Shown here piece after piece: positions 19,630 through 29,971 of a stretch of DNA of 64,000 bases; position 1 is the first letter of the stretch, and each line of letters opens with the position of its first letter. The position numbers and the translations under genes were made by a program. Source of the stretch: Tistrella mobilis KA081020-065 (GTDB lineage: Bacteria; Pseudomonadota; Alphaproteobacteria; Tistrellales; Tistrellaceae); contig NC_017956.1 of assembly GCF_000264455.2 (NCBI RefSeq), positions 1,905,501 to 1,969,500 on the forward strand, in the 5' to 3' direction. The notes below the pieces were generated by a model. It did not search any database. It saw only the letters and a list, made by a program, of their open reading frames with translations, and was not told the DNA's origin.

Positions 19630-20648
19630 TGCAGGCGATGCGCGCCCTTCTGTTGACGACGATCGGCCTTCTGGCGACGCAGGCGGCCTCGGGCGCCGAG
19701 CGGGTCACGCTTCCCCAGCCCTTCTCGATGGCCTATTACGAAAGCTGGGACGAGATACCCGTGGCACTCGGCAGCGCCACGCGGCTGGCGATGACACCGG
19801 ACCATATCGATGTACAGGTCCTGGGTTTCGTCAAACCGGACCTCGTCTACCGAGGCGGGCTGGATCTTACCGAGACCGGGCTCCAGGCCCCGGTCCCCGG
19901 CCCCGTCCTCGCCGATGCCATTCGGGCGCTGAAAGGGCGCGCACCTGCGATGAAGGTGCTACTGGCGGTCGGTGGGTCCGGCTATGTCGATGGCTGGCAC
20001 CGCTATGACCCCGGGGCCCTGGCACGTCTGGTCACTGATCTTGGGCTCGACGGCGTCGATCTGGACTACGAGCCGGCAAAACCGGATTGTCAGACGGCGG
20101 AGGCGCGCAAAGGCTCCACCGTCGTCTGTCGGACGGATCTCACCTGGTCGAGGCTGATCGCCGACACCCGTGCGGTGCTTCCACGCCCGATGATGCTGAG
20201 CATTCCGGCCTGGAGCACTGGGGCTTATGGCACCGGCGCATTTCAGACCGAGCCGCCCGGCGGCCCGTATACGGGCAGCATGCTGTGGTTGAGCCGCGAT
20301 CGCGAGGCGGCCGCCGCCGTCGATCTGGTGACCATCATGGCTTATGCCGCCGGCCCGTCCTACGATCCGGAACGCGCTTTCGCGGCCTATCGGGCAATCT
20401 GGGACGGCCCGCTCGCACTCGGGCTGATCGTGCCCCCTGACCCGACCGGCCAACCTGTTCCGGGAATCGATGCCATTCGCGATCTTGCCGCACGCCTGAA
20501 AGACCAGGAGCAGGCCGGGGTGATGGTCTATGGCATGCTTGGCACACCGCCCTCGGGCCCAAGTGCCGCAACGCCCAGCGGCGGCATGATGCTGCGGGCC
20601 GTCTGCGAGGGCTTCGGCCGCGACGGATGCGATGCGGTTCTCCCTTAA
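19629..20648 (+). CDS. Secreted glycoside hydrolase family 18 (chitinase-like) protein
   Basis: A 339-residue protein with a signal peptide (MRALLLTTIGLLATQAASGA). The GH18 barrel is recognised by the YYESW start of strand 1, LLAVGGSG (SxGG-like motif) and the catalytic DGVDLDYE, which matches DxxDxDxE with Glu as acid/base. VDLVTIMAYAAGP corresponds to the MxYD-type strand. All catalytic acids are present. Its start overlaps the stop of the initiating transferase, so it is probably co-expressed with the EPS genes. A role in trimming or releasing the exported polymer is inferred; family members can also act on chitin or peptidoglycan-like GlcNAc polymers. Confidence 0.85.
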   Translation: MQAMRALLLTTIGLLATQAASGAERVTLPQPFSMAYYESWDEIPVALGSATRLAMTPDHIDVQVLGFVKPDLVYRGGLDLTETGLQAPVPGPVLADAIRALKGRAPAMKVLLAVGGSGYVDGWHRYDPGALARLVTDLGLDGVDLDYEPAKPDCQTAEARKGSTVVCRTDLTWSRLIADTRAVLPRPMMLSIPAWSTGAYGTGAFQTEPPGGPYTGSMLWLSRDREAAAAVDLVTIMAYAAGPSYDPERAFAAYRAIWDGPLALGLIVPPDPTGQPVPGIDAIRDLAARLKDQEQAGVMVYGMLGTPPSGPSAATPSGGMMLRAVCEGFGRDGCDAVLP

Positions 20649-20670
20649 GCCCTGAAACGGGGCAACGGGA

Positions 20671-21510
20671 TCAGGCAGAGACCACCGGGCCGTAAGCCGC
20701 CTCCAGCCGGGCCAGCGGCTCAGGCCGTGCGACGAAGATGAAATTGTTGACGTAGATCCTGTCGGGCAGCCGGCGGGTCCCCTCTGCATTCAAAGCAGAG
20801 CGATCCTGGAGCCGGGCGATATCGAAGCCCGTCATGTCATGCAGACGGCCGTCGAGCAGATAAAGACCGCGATAGCCGATCGGTCCGAGCAAAGCCTGGA
20901 GTTCGGCCAGAGTGCCCGGGGTGTGACGTTCTTCCGCCTCTATCAGCAGGCTGGGCTGATGGGCCTTCAGGGTTTCGACCGCGCCACGAAGTGCCGTGCC
21001 TTCGAACCCTTCGACGTCGATCTTCACGAAGCCCACGCGCCGGCCGCGGCCGATGTCTGATTTGAGATCGTCGAGCCGCCGGACGGCGACGGCAATGTGC
21101 AGCATTCCAGGCGTGCTGACGCTTTGCACTGCCTCCTCCTTCATGGAGGCGAGACCGGATCCGGCCTCGGGAACATGCAGTACAGCCTCTCCTTCGGCGT
21201 CGCCCAGCGCCATCGGCATCAACACCAGCCGCCCTTCCCGCAATTCACGGGCGAACCGGGTCTTCAGCACCTTGCCCATGGTGGGGTTGGGCTCGAAGGC
21301 GACCACGCGTCCGGCAACCTGCAGCATGGGCGCCGTATAGGCGCCGTGATTGGCACCGATGTCATAGGCGTCGGCATCGGCCTCAGCCAGAATCGGTACC
21401 AACGCCAGTTCCTTTTCGCCGTAATCGGGGGCCATACGATCGCGGAAGTCGATCAGCCGGGCGTAGAGCCGGGGCATTCGTCGTTCAATGATGGTTTTCA
21501 GGCCGGCCAC
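20671..21510 (-). CDS. FkbM family methyltransferase
   Basis: A 279-residue SAM-dependent methyltransferase. The SAM-binding motif is DIGANHGAYT near residue 50, followed by VVAFEPNP and the family block VKIDVEGFE near residue 170. FkbM-type enzymes methylate hydroxyl groups on polyketides and sugars, and EPS loci often carry one. The start is GTG at 21510. It is convergent with the GH18 gene (22 nt apart) and closes the EPS locus. The substrate is unknown. Confidence 0.88.
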   Translation of the reverse strand: MAGLKTIIERRMPRLYARLIDFRDRMAPDYGEKELALVPILAEADADAYDIGANHGAYTAPMLQVAGRVVAFEPNPTMGKVLKTRFARELREGRLVLMPMALGDAEGEAVLHVPEAGSGLASMKEEAVQSVSTPGMLHIAVAVRRLDDLKSDIGRGRRVGFVKIDVEGFEGTALRGAVETLKAHQPSLLIEAEERHTPGTLAELQALLGPIGYRGLYLLDGRLHDMTGFDIARLQDRSALNAEGTRRLPDRIYVNNFIFVARPEPLARLEAAYGPVVSA

Positions 21511-21654
21511 GGCAGAGAATCCCTCGGATCGTATGGGCGATGACTACGAACTTTATCATCATATCACGGTTGTCGACCGGGAGGATGTCTATCGCTGCCA
21601 CAACGCTGCGCGGACGAGACACTTGCCCCGAATGACAGGCCGGCCGATGATCAC

Positions 21655-22176
21655 ATGATGACCACGGACCCCACAGATACCGGCTTCGATGGCCGCGGCC
21701 CCCACGCCCCTGATCCGCGGATCCAGGCTTTGATCGCGTATTGGCGGTCGCTACGGATGGGGCGCCCGATGCCGCTTCGTCGGGATTTCGATCTGCTGGT
21801 CGATATGCCGAGAACCCTGCCCAATCTTCTGGTCATTGAACGCCTGGCCGATGGCGGCTTTCTGCACCGCTATGTCGGCAGTGTCATCGTCGCGCTCGCC
21901 AGACGCGACGCCACCGGCCATCTCGTCGACGGCATCTGGTACGGAAATCGCTGTGCCGACATCCTGCGCGCTTATGACCGCGCCATCGACGAGGCCACAC
22001 TCATCTGGGGCGTCGATCGTGCCACCTGGCCGGATGGCGAGTGGCGCATGGCAGAGTGGCTGATCATGCCGCTTGCCCGCGCAGACGGCACGCCCGGCTG
22101 GGTCGCCACCTATACCGTCGTGCTCGACGGCCCGGTAACGGCCTACCGTCCGCAGGTTCGTGTCCTGAAGGACTGA
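21655..22176 (+). CDS. PAS_5 domain protein of unknown function
   Basis: A 173-residue soluble protein. Residues about 20-150 fit the PAS_5 (former DUF1457) family: an LIAYWRSLRMGRPMPLRRDFD start, a LPNLLVIE strand and an RYVGSVIV...DATGHLVDG sensor-like fold. The family is abundant in Rhodospirillales-type bacteria and is thought to be a stand-alone sensory module; no output domain is attached here. A second ATG lies one codon downstream. It is convergent with the LysR gene (11 nt apart). The ligand and partner are unknown. Confidence 0.75.
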   Translation: MMTTDPTDTGFDGRGPHAPDPRIQALIAYWRSLRMGRPMPLRRDFDLLVDMPRTLPNLLVIERLADGGFLHRYVGSVIVALARRDATGHLVDGIWYGNRCADILRAYDRAIDEATLIWGVDRATWPDGEWRMAEWLIMPLARADGTPGWVATYTVVLDGPVTAYRPQVRVLKD

Positions 22177-22187
22177 TATCCCCACGG

Positions 22188-23036
22188 CTACAGCCTGAAA
22201 TGCTGCGCCAGCACGGAGCCAATCGCCCCGACGGCGTCGTCGCCATCCGATGAATGCGCAAGGACAACAGCCTGGTGCACACCGATCGGGGGTAGCGTTT
22301 CCACGATCTGCATGGCCGGCGTCACTCTGGACCTGTCGACCACCGACAGGGCAAGCCCGGCTTCGACGCAGGTCTCGACCGCACCGGCCGACGGGCTGGC
22401 GAGCAGCACCCGCCACGACCGGCCGGCTGATGTCAGAGCCTCCAGCATCGCATCCCGATAGGGGCAGTCGGCCGCATGAAGAGCGAGCGGCAGAATGTCG
22501 GGCAGCGCCTTTGCCAGCGCCGGCGCCGCCACCCAGACCGGCGTCGTCGCCACAAGGTACCGCCCGTCATGCTCTCCCCCGGCCGGCCGCACGATCACCG
22601 CCATGTCCAGCCGCCCGCGCCGGAATTGATCCGTCAGTACACCACTTGCAGCCGTTTCGACCTCGAGCACCACCCGGGGCCATCGCGCCACGATAACGGG
22701 CAGGATGTCCCGGATCACATGCCCGGCATATTCATCGGGCACCCCCAGGCGGACCTTCCCGGCAGGTCCGGTATCCTGAATCTCGTCCATAAGACGGTCA
22801 TGGACCCGAAGCAGTTCGGTCGTCCCCGCGAGCAGACGCTGGCCCAAGGGTGTCAGCACGACGGCGCGGTTGTCACGCTCGAACAGGCGACCGCCGGCCA
22901 CCGCCTCGAGCCGTTGGACCTGAACGCTGATGGCCGCCGGGCTTTTGTTGAGCCGTTCGGCTGCAGCCCGAAACCGTCCCAGCCGGGCGATCATGTGGAA
23001 GCTGCGCAGAAGGTCGAGGTCGAGCATTGGCGGCAT
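22188..23036 (-). CDS. LysR family transcriptional regulator
   Basis: A 282-residue LTTR. The N-terminal helix-turn-helix reads LDLLRSFHMIARLGRFRAAAERL...SPAAISVQVQRLEAVAG (residues about 8-50). The effector domain follows from about residue 90, with ValArgLeuGly-type strands and a C-terminal LSVVDRS region. ATG at 23036 is used; ATG at 23027 (MLDLDLLRSF) is an equally plausible start. It is divergent from an EamA exporter with a palindromic T-N11-A site between them, which suggests it controls that exporter and itself. Confidence 0.9.
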   Translation of the reverse strand: MPPMLDLDLLRSFHMIARLGRFRAAAERLNKSPAAISVQVQRLEAVAGGRLFERDNRAVVLTPLGQRLLAGTTELLRVHDRLMDEIQDTGPAGKVRLGVPDEYAGHVIRDILPVIVARWPRVVLEVETAASGVLTDQFRRGRLDMAVIVRPAGGEHDGRYLVATTPVWVAAPALAKALPDILPLALHAADCPYRDAMLEALTSAGRSWRVLLASPSAGAVETCVEAGLALSVVDRSRVTPAMQIVETLPPIGVHQAVVLAHSSDGDDAVGAIGSVLAQHFRL

Positions 23037-23065
23037 GATCAAATTTTTCCGAACATGGTGATCAA

Positions 23066-23088
23066 ATCATTTCGTTTTAGTGAATGAT
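23066..23088. promoter_or_regulatory. LysR-type operator (T-N11-A palindrome)
   Basis: ATCATT at 23066-23071 and its exact complement AATGAT at 23083-23088 are separated by 11 bases, which gives the classic LysR T-N11-A layout with 6-bp perfect arms. It lies 29 nt from the LysR start and 54 nt from the exporter start, in the only AT-rich stretch of the intergenic region. Binding by the adjacent regulator is inferred. Confidence 0.6.
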
Positions 23089-23142
23089 AACACCGCGGCA
23101 GGATCAAGACTCCTTTCACGACCCTCCGCAACGGAATGTGCC

Positions 23143-24141
23143 ATGACGATGATCTCCACCAGGCTTCGCCACCCGGGGACCAGTATGCCCTTGGCCCTGC
23201 TCGAAGCCGGCCTGGTGGTCAGCTGGAGCTCCGGCTTCGTCGGCACGCGCCTGGCGGTCGATCACGCGCCGATTTTTCTGGTCGTGTTCTGGCGGTGCAT
23301 TCTGGTCAGCCTGATCCTGCTGCCCTGGGCCATCCGCCAGATCCGCAGAACTGGCCCGCTCCGCAGATCGGGATGGCGACGCCTCGGCGCCGAGGCCGCA
23401 ATCGGCGCGCTGGCGATGGGCGGCTATCTCGCCGGCGTCGCGAAAGGCATCGAGTTGGGGGTGCCCGCGGGGCTCGCGGCCCTGATCGCAGATCTCCTCC
23501 CCATCGGTACGGCTCTGCTCGGCGCCGCCTTCTTCGGCCGGCATCTGCCGGGTCGCGGCTGGGCGGGCCTCGTTGCCGGTGGCATCGGCGTCGCTATTGT
23601 CGGCCAGGATGCGTTGGCGTCTCACGAGATACCGGTCTTCGCGATACTGCTGCCGCTCGGTGGCATGGCGGCACTGGCGATCGCCACCCTCTGGCAGGCC
23701 CGGCTGCCGGCCGGGGGGGACCCCGGCCCCCTTGCACGGCTCTGGCTGCACGCGGTGGTCTCTGCCCTGGTGTTTGCCGGTCTGGCCGGCGCCGATGGCG
23801 GTCTCGCACCGCCGGCGACACCCGGCTTCGCAGTTGCGGTGCTCTGGACGGGGCTTCTGTCCAGCCTCGGCGGCTATGGCCTCTACTGGCTCTGCCTCGC
23901 CCGAAGCTCGCCCACCCGGGTGGCCACGGTTCTCTATCTGAGCCCGGCCGTCACCCTGGTCTGGGCATGGGCCATGTTCGGTGAGCCGCTCACCTGGATG
24001 ATGGTGGTCGGCACCGCGCTCTCTGCCTGGGGCATCTCGCAGGTCATCCGTGCCGAAGGCCAGGGCAGCGAACAAGGCCAGGGCAGCGAACGGCGAAGGC
24101 CCGCCCGGATCGCTCCGGACGGGCCTTCGTGCAGGTCGTGA
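23143..24141 (+). CDS. EamA/DMT family transporter (RhaT/YdcZ-like exporter)
   Basis: A 332-residue membrane protein with ten predicted helices in two EamA repeats. The first begins LEAGLVVSWSSGFVGTRLA and contains FWRCILVSLILLPWA; the second ends with VLYLSPAVTLVWAWAMFGEPLTW. Such proteins export amino acids or metabolites. ATG at 23143 is preferred; the frame opens upstream to 23080 over the LysR operator. The last 35 codons hold a GQGSE direct repeat and then run through the enolase terminator hairpin, so the C-terminal tail is unlikely to be functionally constrained. The substrate is unknown. Confidence 0.85.
   Translation: MTMISTRLRHPGTSMPLALLEAGLVVSWSSGFVGTRLAVDHAPIFLVVFWRCILVSLILLPWAIRQIRRTGPLRRSGWRRLGAEAAIGALAMGGYLAGVAKGIELGVPAGLAALIADLLPIGTALLGAAFFGRHLPGRGWAGLVAGGIGVAIVGQDALASHEIPVFAILLPLGGMAALAIATLWQARLPAGGDPGPLARLWLHAVVSALVFAGLAGADGGLAPPATPGFAVAVLWTGLLSSLGGYGLYWLCLARSSPTRVATVLYLSPAVTLVWAWAMFGEPLTWMMVVGTALSAWGISQVIRAEGQGSEQGQGSERRRPARIAPDGPSCRS
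24094..24129 (-). terminator. Terminator hairpin of the eno transcript, inside the EamA 3' coding end
   Basis: A 16-bp stem with one mismatch (CGAAGGCCCG at 24094 pairing with CGGGCCTTCG ending at 24129) and a 4-base TCGC loop. It lies 37 nt downstream of the enolase stop on the minus strand and within the final codons of the convergent EamA gene. No long T-run follows on either strand. It probably terminates transcripts from both sides. Confidence 0.65.
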
Positions 24142-24165
24142 TCGCCGGGATCGACGATGGCGGGA

Positions 24166-25602
<1,437 letters not shown>

Positions 25603-26457
25603 TCAGACGGCCAGCGGGCGGGCCTTCGCGGCGGCATCGAACGCCATCCAGTCGGCCACCATCTCGGGCAGCGCCTTCAGCGGCACCATGTTCGGCCCGT
25701 CGCTCGGCGCCTTGTCGGGGTCGGGATGGGTCTCGGCAAAAATCGCCGCCACACCCACCGCCGCCGCCGCACGCGCCAGCACCGGCACGAATTCGCGCTG
25801 GCCGCCGCTGCGCCCGCCCAGACCGCCGGGCTGCTGAACCGAATGGGTGGCGTCGAACACCACCGGGCAACCGGTGCGGGCCATGATCGGCAGGCCACGA
25901 TAATCGGTTACCAGGGTGTTGTAGCCGAAGCTCGCCCCCCGCTCGGTGAGCAGCACGTTGGGGTTTCCGGCCGCATCCAGCTTGGCGACCACATTGGTCA
26001 TGTCCCAGGGCGCCAGGAACTGGCCCTTCTTGACATTGACCACCCGCCCGGTCTTCGCCGCCGCGACCAGAAGATCGGTCTGCCGGCAAAGGAAGGCCGG
26101 GATCTGCAGCACGTCCACGGCCTCGGCCGCGATGGCGCACTGCTCGGGCAGATGCACGTCGGTCAGCACCGGCAGGCCGGTGGTCTCGCGGATCTCGGCG
26201 AAGATCGGCAGCGCGTCTTCAAGGCCCAGGCCGCGCTCGGCACTGGCCGAGGTGCGGTTGGCCTTGTCGAACGAGGTCTTGTAGATCAGGCCGATGCCGA
26301 GCTTTTCCGACATCTCCTTCAGCGCCGCCGAGACCTCTAGGGCGTGGGCCCGGCTCTCCAGCACGCAGGGGCCGGCGATCAGCACCAGCGGCCGGTCATT
26401 GGCGATCTCGAGCGCGCCGACGCGCACGCGGCGCATACCGTTCTGGGTCTCGGTCAT
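25603..26457 (-). CDS. kdsA: 3-deoxy-8-phosphooctulonate (KDO-8-P) synthase
   Basis: Condenses arabinose-5-phosphate and phosphoenolpyruvate for the KDO core of LPS; 284 residues. Motifs are IAGPCVLES, KTSFDKANRTS, RQTDLLVAA, VKKGQFLAPWDM, FDATHSVQQPGG and HPDPDKAPSDGPN. The Cys in AGPCV is the residue that distinguishes the metal-dependent class from the E. coli type, which has Asn there. ATG at 26457 fits the family start; the longer open frame upstream runs antisense-like into the pyrG end and is not conserved. It uses PEP, the product of the neighbouring eno. Confidence 0.97.
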   Translation of the reverse strand: MTETQNGMRRVRVGALEIANDRPLVLIAGPCVLESRAHALEVSAALKEMSEKLGIGLIYKTSFDKANRTSASAERGLGLEDALPIFAEIRETTGLPVLTDVHLPEQCAIAAEAVDVLQIPAFLCRQTDLLVAAAKTGRVVNVKKGQFLAPWDMTNVVAKLDAAGNPNVLLTERGASFGYNTLVTDYRGLPIMARTGCPVVFDATHSVQQPGGLGGRSGGQREFVPVLARAAAAVGVAAIFAETHPDPDKAPSDGPNMVPLKALPEMVADWMAFDAAAKARPLAV

Positions 26458-26501
26458 CTCGGGCCTTCCTTGGGATGTCCGCAGCAGGGGGATCTTGTCG
26501 G

Positions 26502-28184
<1,683 letters not shown>

Positions 28185-28299
28185 TCAACGGGCGAAGGCC
28201 ACGCCCCGAAAGCGCGGCCCGGCCGGCGATCGACACACCGGCCCGTCCTCGAAGTCCTTGAGCGGACCGGCCCCGACGGGCCCGTCCATCAAGCTCCGA

Positions 28300-28325
28300 G
28301 CCCCGCGGCCGAAGCGGCGCGGGGC
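28300..28325 (-). terminator. GC-rich hairpin downstream of secG
   Basis: GCCCCGCG at 28300-28307 pairs exactly with CGCGGGGC at 28318-28325, with a further CCG/CGG pairing inside. It begins about 15 nt after the secG stop on the minus strand. There is no U-tract, so it may only pause transcription or stabilise the 3' end; read-through to pyrG is possible. Confidence 0.4.
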
Positions 28326-28339
28326 CCGAAGCAGTGTCG

Positions 28340-28765
28340 TCAGTTTGCGGCCGGAGCGGCCGGCGCCGAAGGCGGCGTCACCGTGTCGCCCGAAGGCGCC
28401 GGTGCCGCAGGCGACGAAGGCGTCTCAGCGGGTGCGGCCGGTGCGACGGGCGCCGTCGGCGTCGCCGGGGTGATCGGCGCAGCCGGGCCCGCCGGCGTGG
28501 TGGTGTCGATGCGGTCGAGGACCGAGCCACCCCGATTGTGGGTGCCGCCGAGGATGGCGAGGCCCAGGCTGGTCAGGATGAACAGCGTGGCGAGTACCGC
28601 GGTCGCACGGGTCAGCAGGTTGGCCTGGCCGCGCACCGACATCAGCCCGCCGCCGCCACCGCCACCACCGATGCCGAGCGCACCGCCTTCGCTGCGCTGC
28701 AGAAGGATCGTGATGATCAGCGCGATCGCCAGCAGCAGGTGGATGACCAGCAGAACACTTTCCAT
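28340..28765 (-). CDS. secG: Protein translocase subunit SecG
   Basis: Small subunit of the SecYEG channel, 141 residues. It has the two expected helices (SVLLVIHLLLAIALIITILLQ and ATAVLATLFILTSLGLAIL) joined by the conserved LLQRSEGGALGIGGGGGG region. A Pro/Ala/Thr-rich tail of about 65 residues follows, as is usual in alphaproteobacteria. It lies between tpiA and pyrG, its normal neighbours in this class. Confidence 0.95.
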   Translation of the reverse strand: MESVLLVIHLLLAIALIITILLQRSEGGALGIGGGGGGGGLMSVRGQANLLTRATAVLATLFILTSLGLAILGGTHNRGGSVLDRIDTTTPAGPAAPITPATPTAPVAPAAPAETPSSPAAPAPSGDTVTPPSAPAAPAAN

Positions 28766-28855
28766 GGGGCGTGTGGTCCGTTCTCGAAAGTGTGGTCGCG
28801 AGACCCGGGCTTTCTGCCGGGCCGCACGGGTTTCTCAGAGGGGGGAGCCTCGGCC

Positions 28856-29614
28856 TCAGCGGGCCGGTGCCGCCGCCCCGATGGCCAGGAAGTCTGCGGC
28901 GTTGAGGCTGGCACCGCCGACCAGGGCGCCGTCGACATCGTCGACCCCCAGGATCTCGGCTGCGTTGCCGGGCTTCACCGAACCGCCATAGAGGATGCGG
29001 ATGCCCTGGGCGGCATCGCCGAAGCGCGCCGCCAGGCGCGCACGGATCGCGCCATGCACCGCACGGATATCGTCGGTCGTGGGCACCAGACCCGAGCCGA
29101 TCGCCCAGACCGGCTCGTAGGCCACCACCAGACGGTCGGCCGAGGCGGAGGCCGGGACGGAGCCGTCGACCTGCGTTTCCACCACCGCAACGCCCTCGCC
29201 GGCCTTGTACTGATCCAGCGTCTCACCGACGCAGACGATCGGGACGAGGCCTGCGGCTGCCGCCGCCTCCGCTTTCGCGGCGACAACGGCATCGGTCTCG
29301 CCATGATCCTGGCGCCGTTCGGAATGGCCGACGATCACATAGGTGCAGCCGACATCCTTGAGCAGGGCGGCGGCATGATCACCGGTGTGGGCACCGGAGG
29401 CCTTGGCGTGGCAGTCCTGGGCGCCCAGGGCGACCTTCGAACCGCGGATCGCCTCGCCCACGACCGGAAGCAGTGCGGCGGGCGGGCAGACGGCAAACCC
29501 GGCGGCGAGGCCTTCGGCGCCGGCGGCGACTTCGGCCGCAAGCGCGCGGCCATCGGCCACCAGCATGTTCATCTTCCAGTTCCCGGCGACCAGCGGCGTG
29601 GGACGATGCGGCAT
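28856..29614 (-). CDS. tpiA: Triosephosphate isomerase
   Basis: Interconverts dihydroxyacetone phosphate and glyceraldehyde-3-phosphate; 252 residues. Motifs are GNWKMN (catalytic Lys), VIVGHSERR (catalytic His), YEPVWAIGSG (catalytic Glu) and YGGSVKPGNAAEI (phosphate binding). ATG at 29614 is chosen because GNWKMN falls at residues 11-16 and a GGGAG lies about 8 nt upstream. It is the first gene of the minus-strand series and divergent from ppiD. Confidence 0.98.
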   Translation of the reverse strand: MPHRPTPLVAGNWKMNMLVADGRALAAEVAAGAEGLAAGFAVCPPAALLPVVGEAIRGSKVALGAQDCHAKASGAHTGDHAAALLKDVGCTYVIVGHSERRQDHGETDAVVAAKAEAAAAAGLVPIVCVGETLDQYKAGEGVAVVETQVDGSVPASASADRLVVAYEPVWAIGSGLVPTTDDIRAVHGAIRARLAARFGDAAQGIRILYGGSVKPGNAAEILGVDDVDGALVGGASLNAADFLAIGAAAPAR

Positions 29615-29971
29615 ACCCGGTAGCTCCCGTAATCTTATAAGAGGCGGCTGCAGAAACGAGTCGGTCTCTTCCCCGGCAGGAAAGCCCGGTTCACCGGCGG
29701 ATCCGCGGGATGATCGCCGGCGGCAATCAGGTCCACGCACGCATTCACGCCCGGCAAACGCGCCCTCCGCGTCCGGTCGGGGCTGCTATAACACGCCTCG
29801 CAGGGCATTTCCAGTCGGTGCGACAGCACATAACGCAGGCCCGACATGCAGCGGGCGGGTTTCAAGATTGCGACGCAGAGGCCCCGCCTTCTATTATGCG
29901 CGCGACCGTGACCCCGGCCGTGCCCGCCTGACCGTGCCGCCGGGCCGAACAGAGATCAGGATCCGTCCCGC
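29615..29971. other. 357-bp divergent intergenic region between tpiA and ppiD
   Basis: No conserved protein or RNA is recognised here. On the minus strand a TATAAG-like box lies about 30 nt before the tpiA start, but no good -35 partner was found. On the plus strand a good promoter for ppiD is present at 29868-29897. Short open frames in the region have no family features. Confidence 0.5.
29868..29897 (+). promoter_or_regulatory. Predicted sigma-70-type promoter for ppiD-trpE
   Basis: TTGCGA at 29868-29873 and TATTAT at 29892-29897 are separated by 18 bases. The start of ppiD is 75 nt downstream of the -10 box. Both hexamers are close to consensus in an otherwise very GC-rich region. The trpE gene follows ppiD after 70 nt without a terminator and could use the same promoter. 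Confidence 0.5.
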
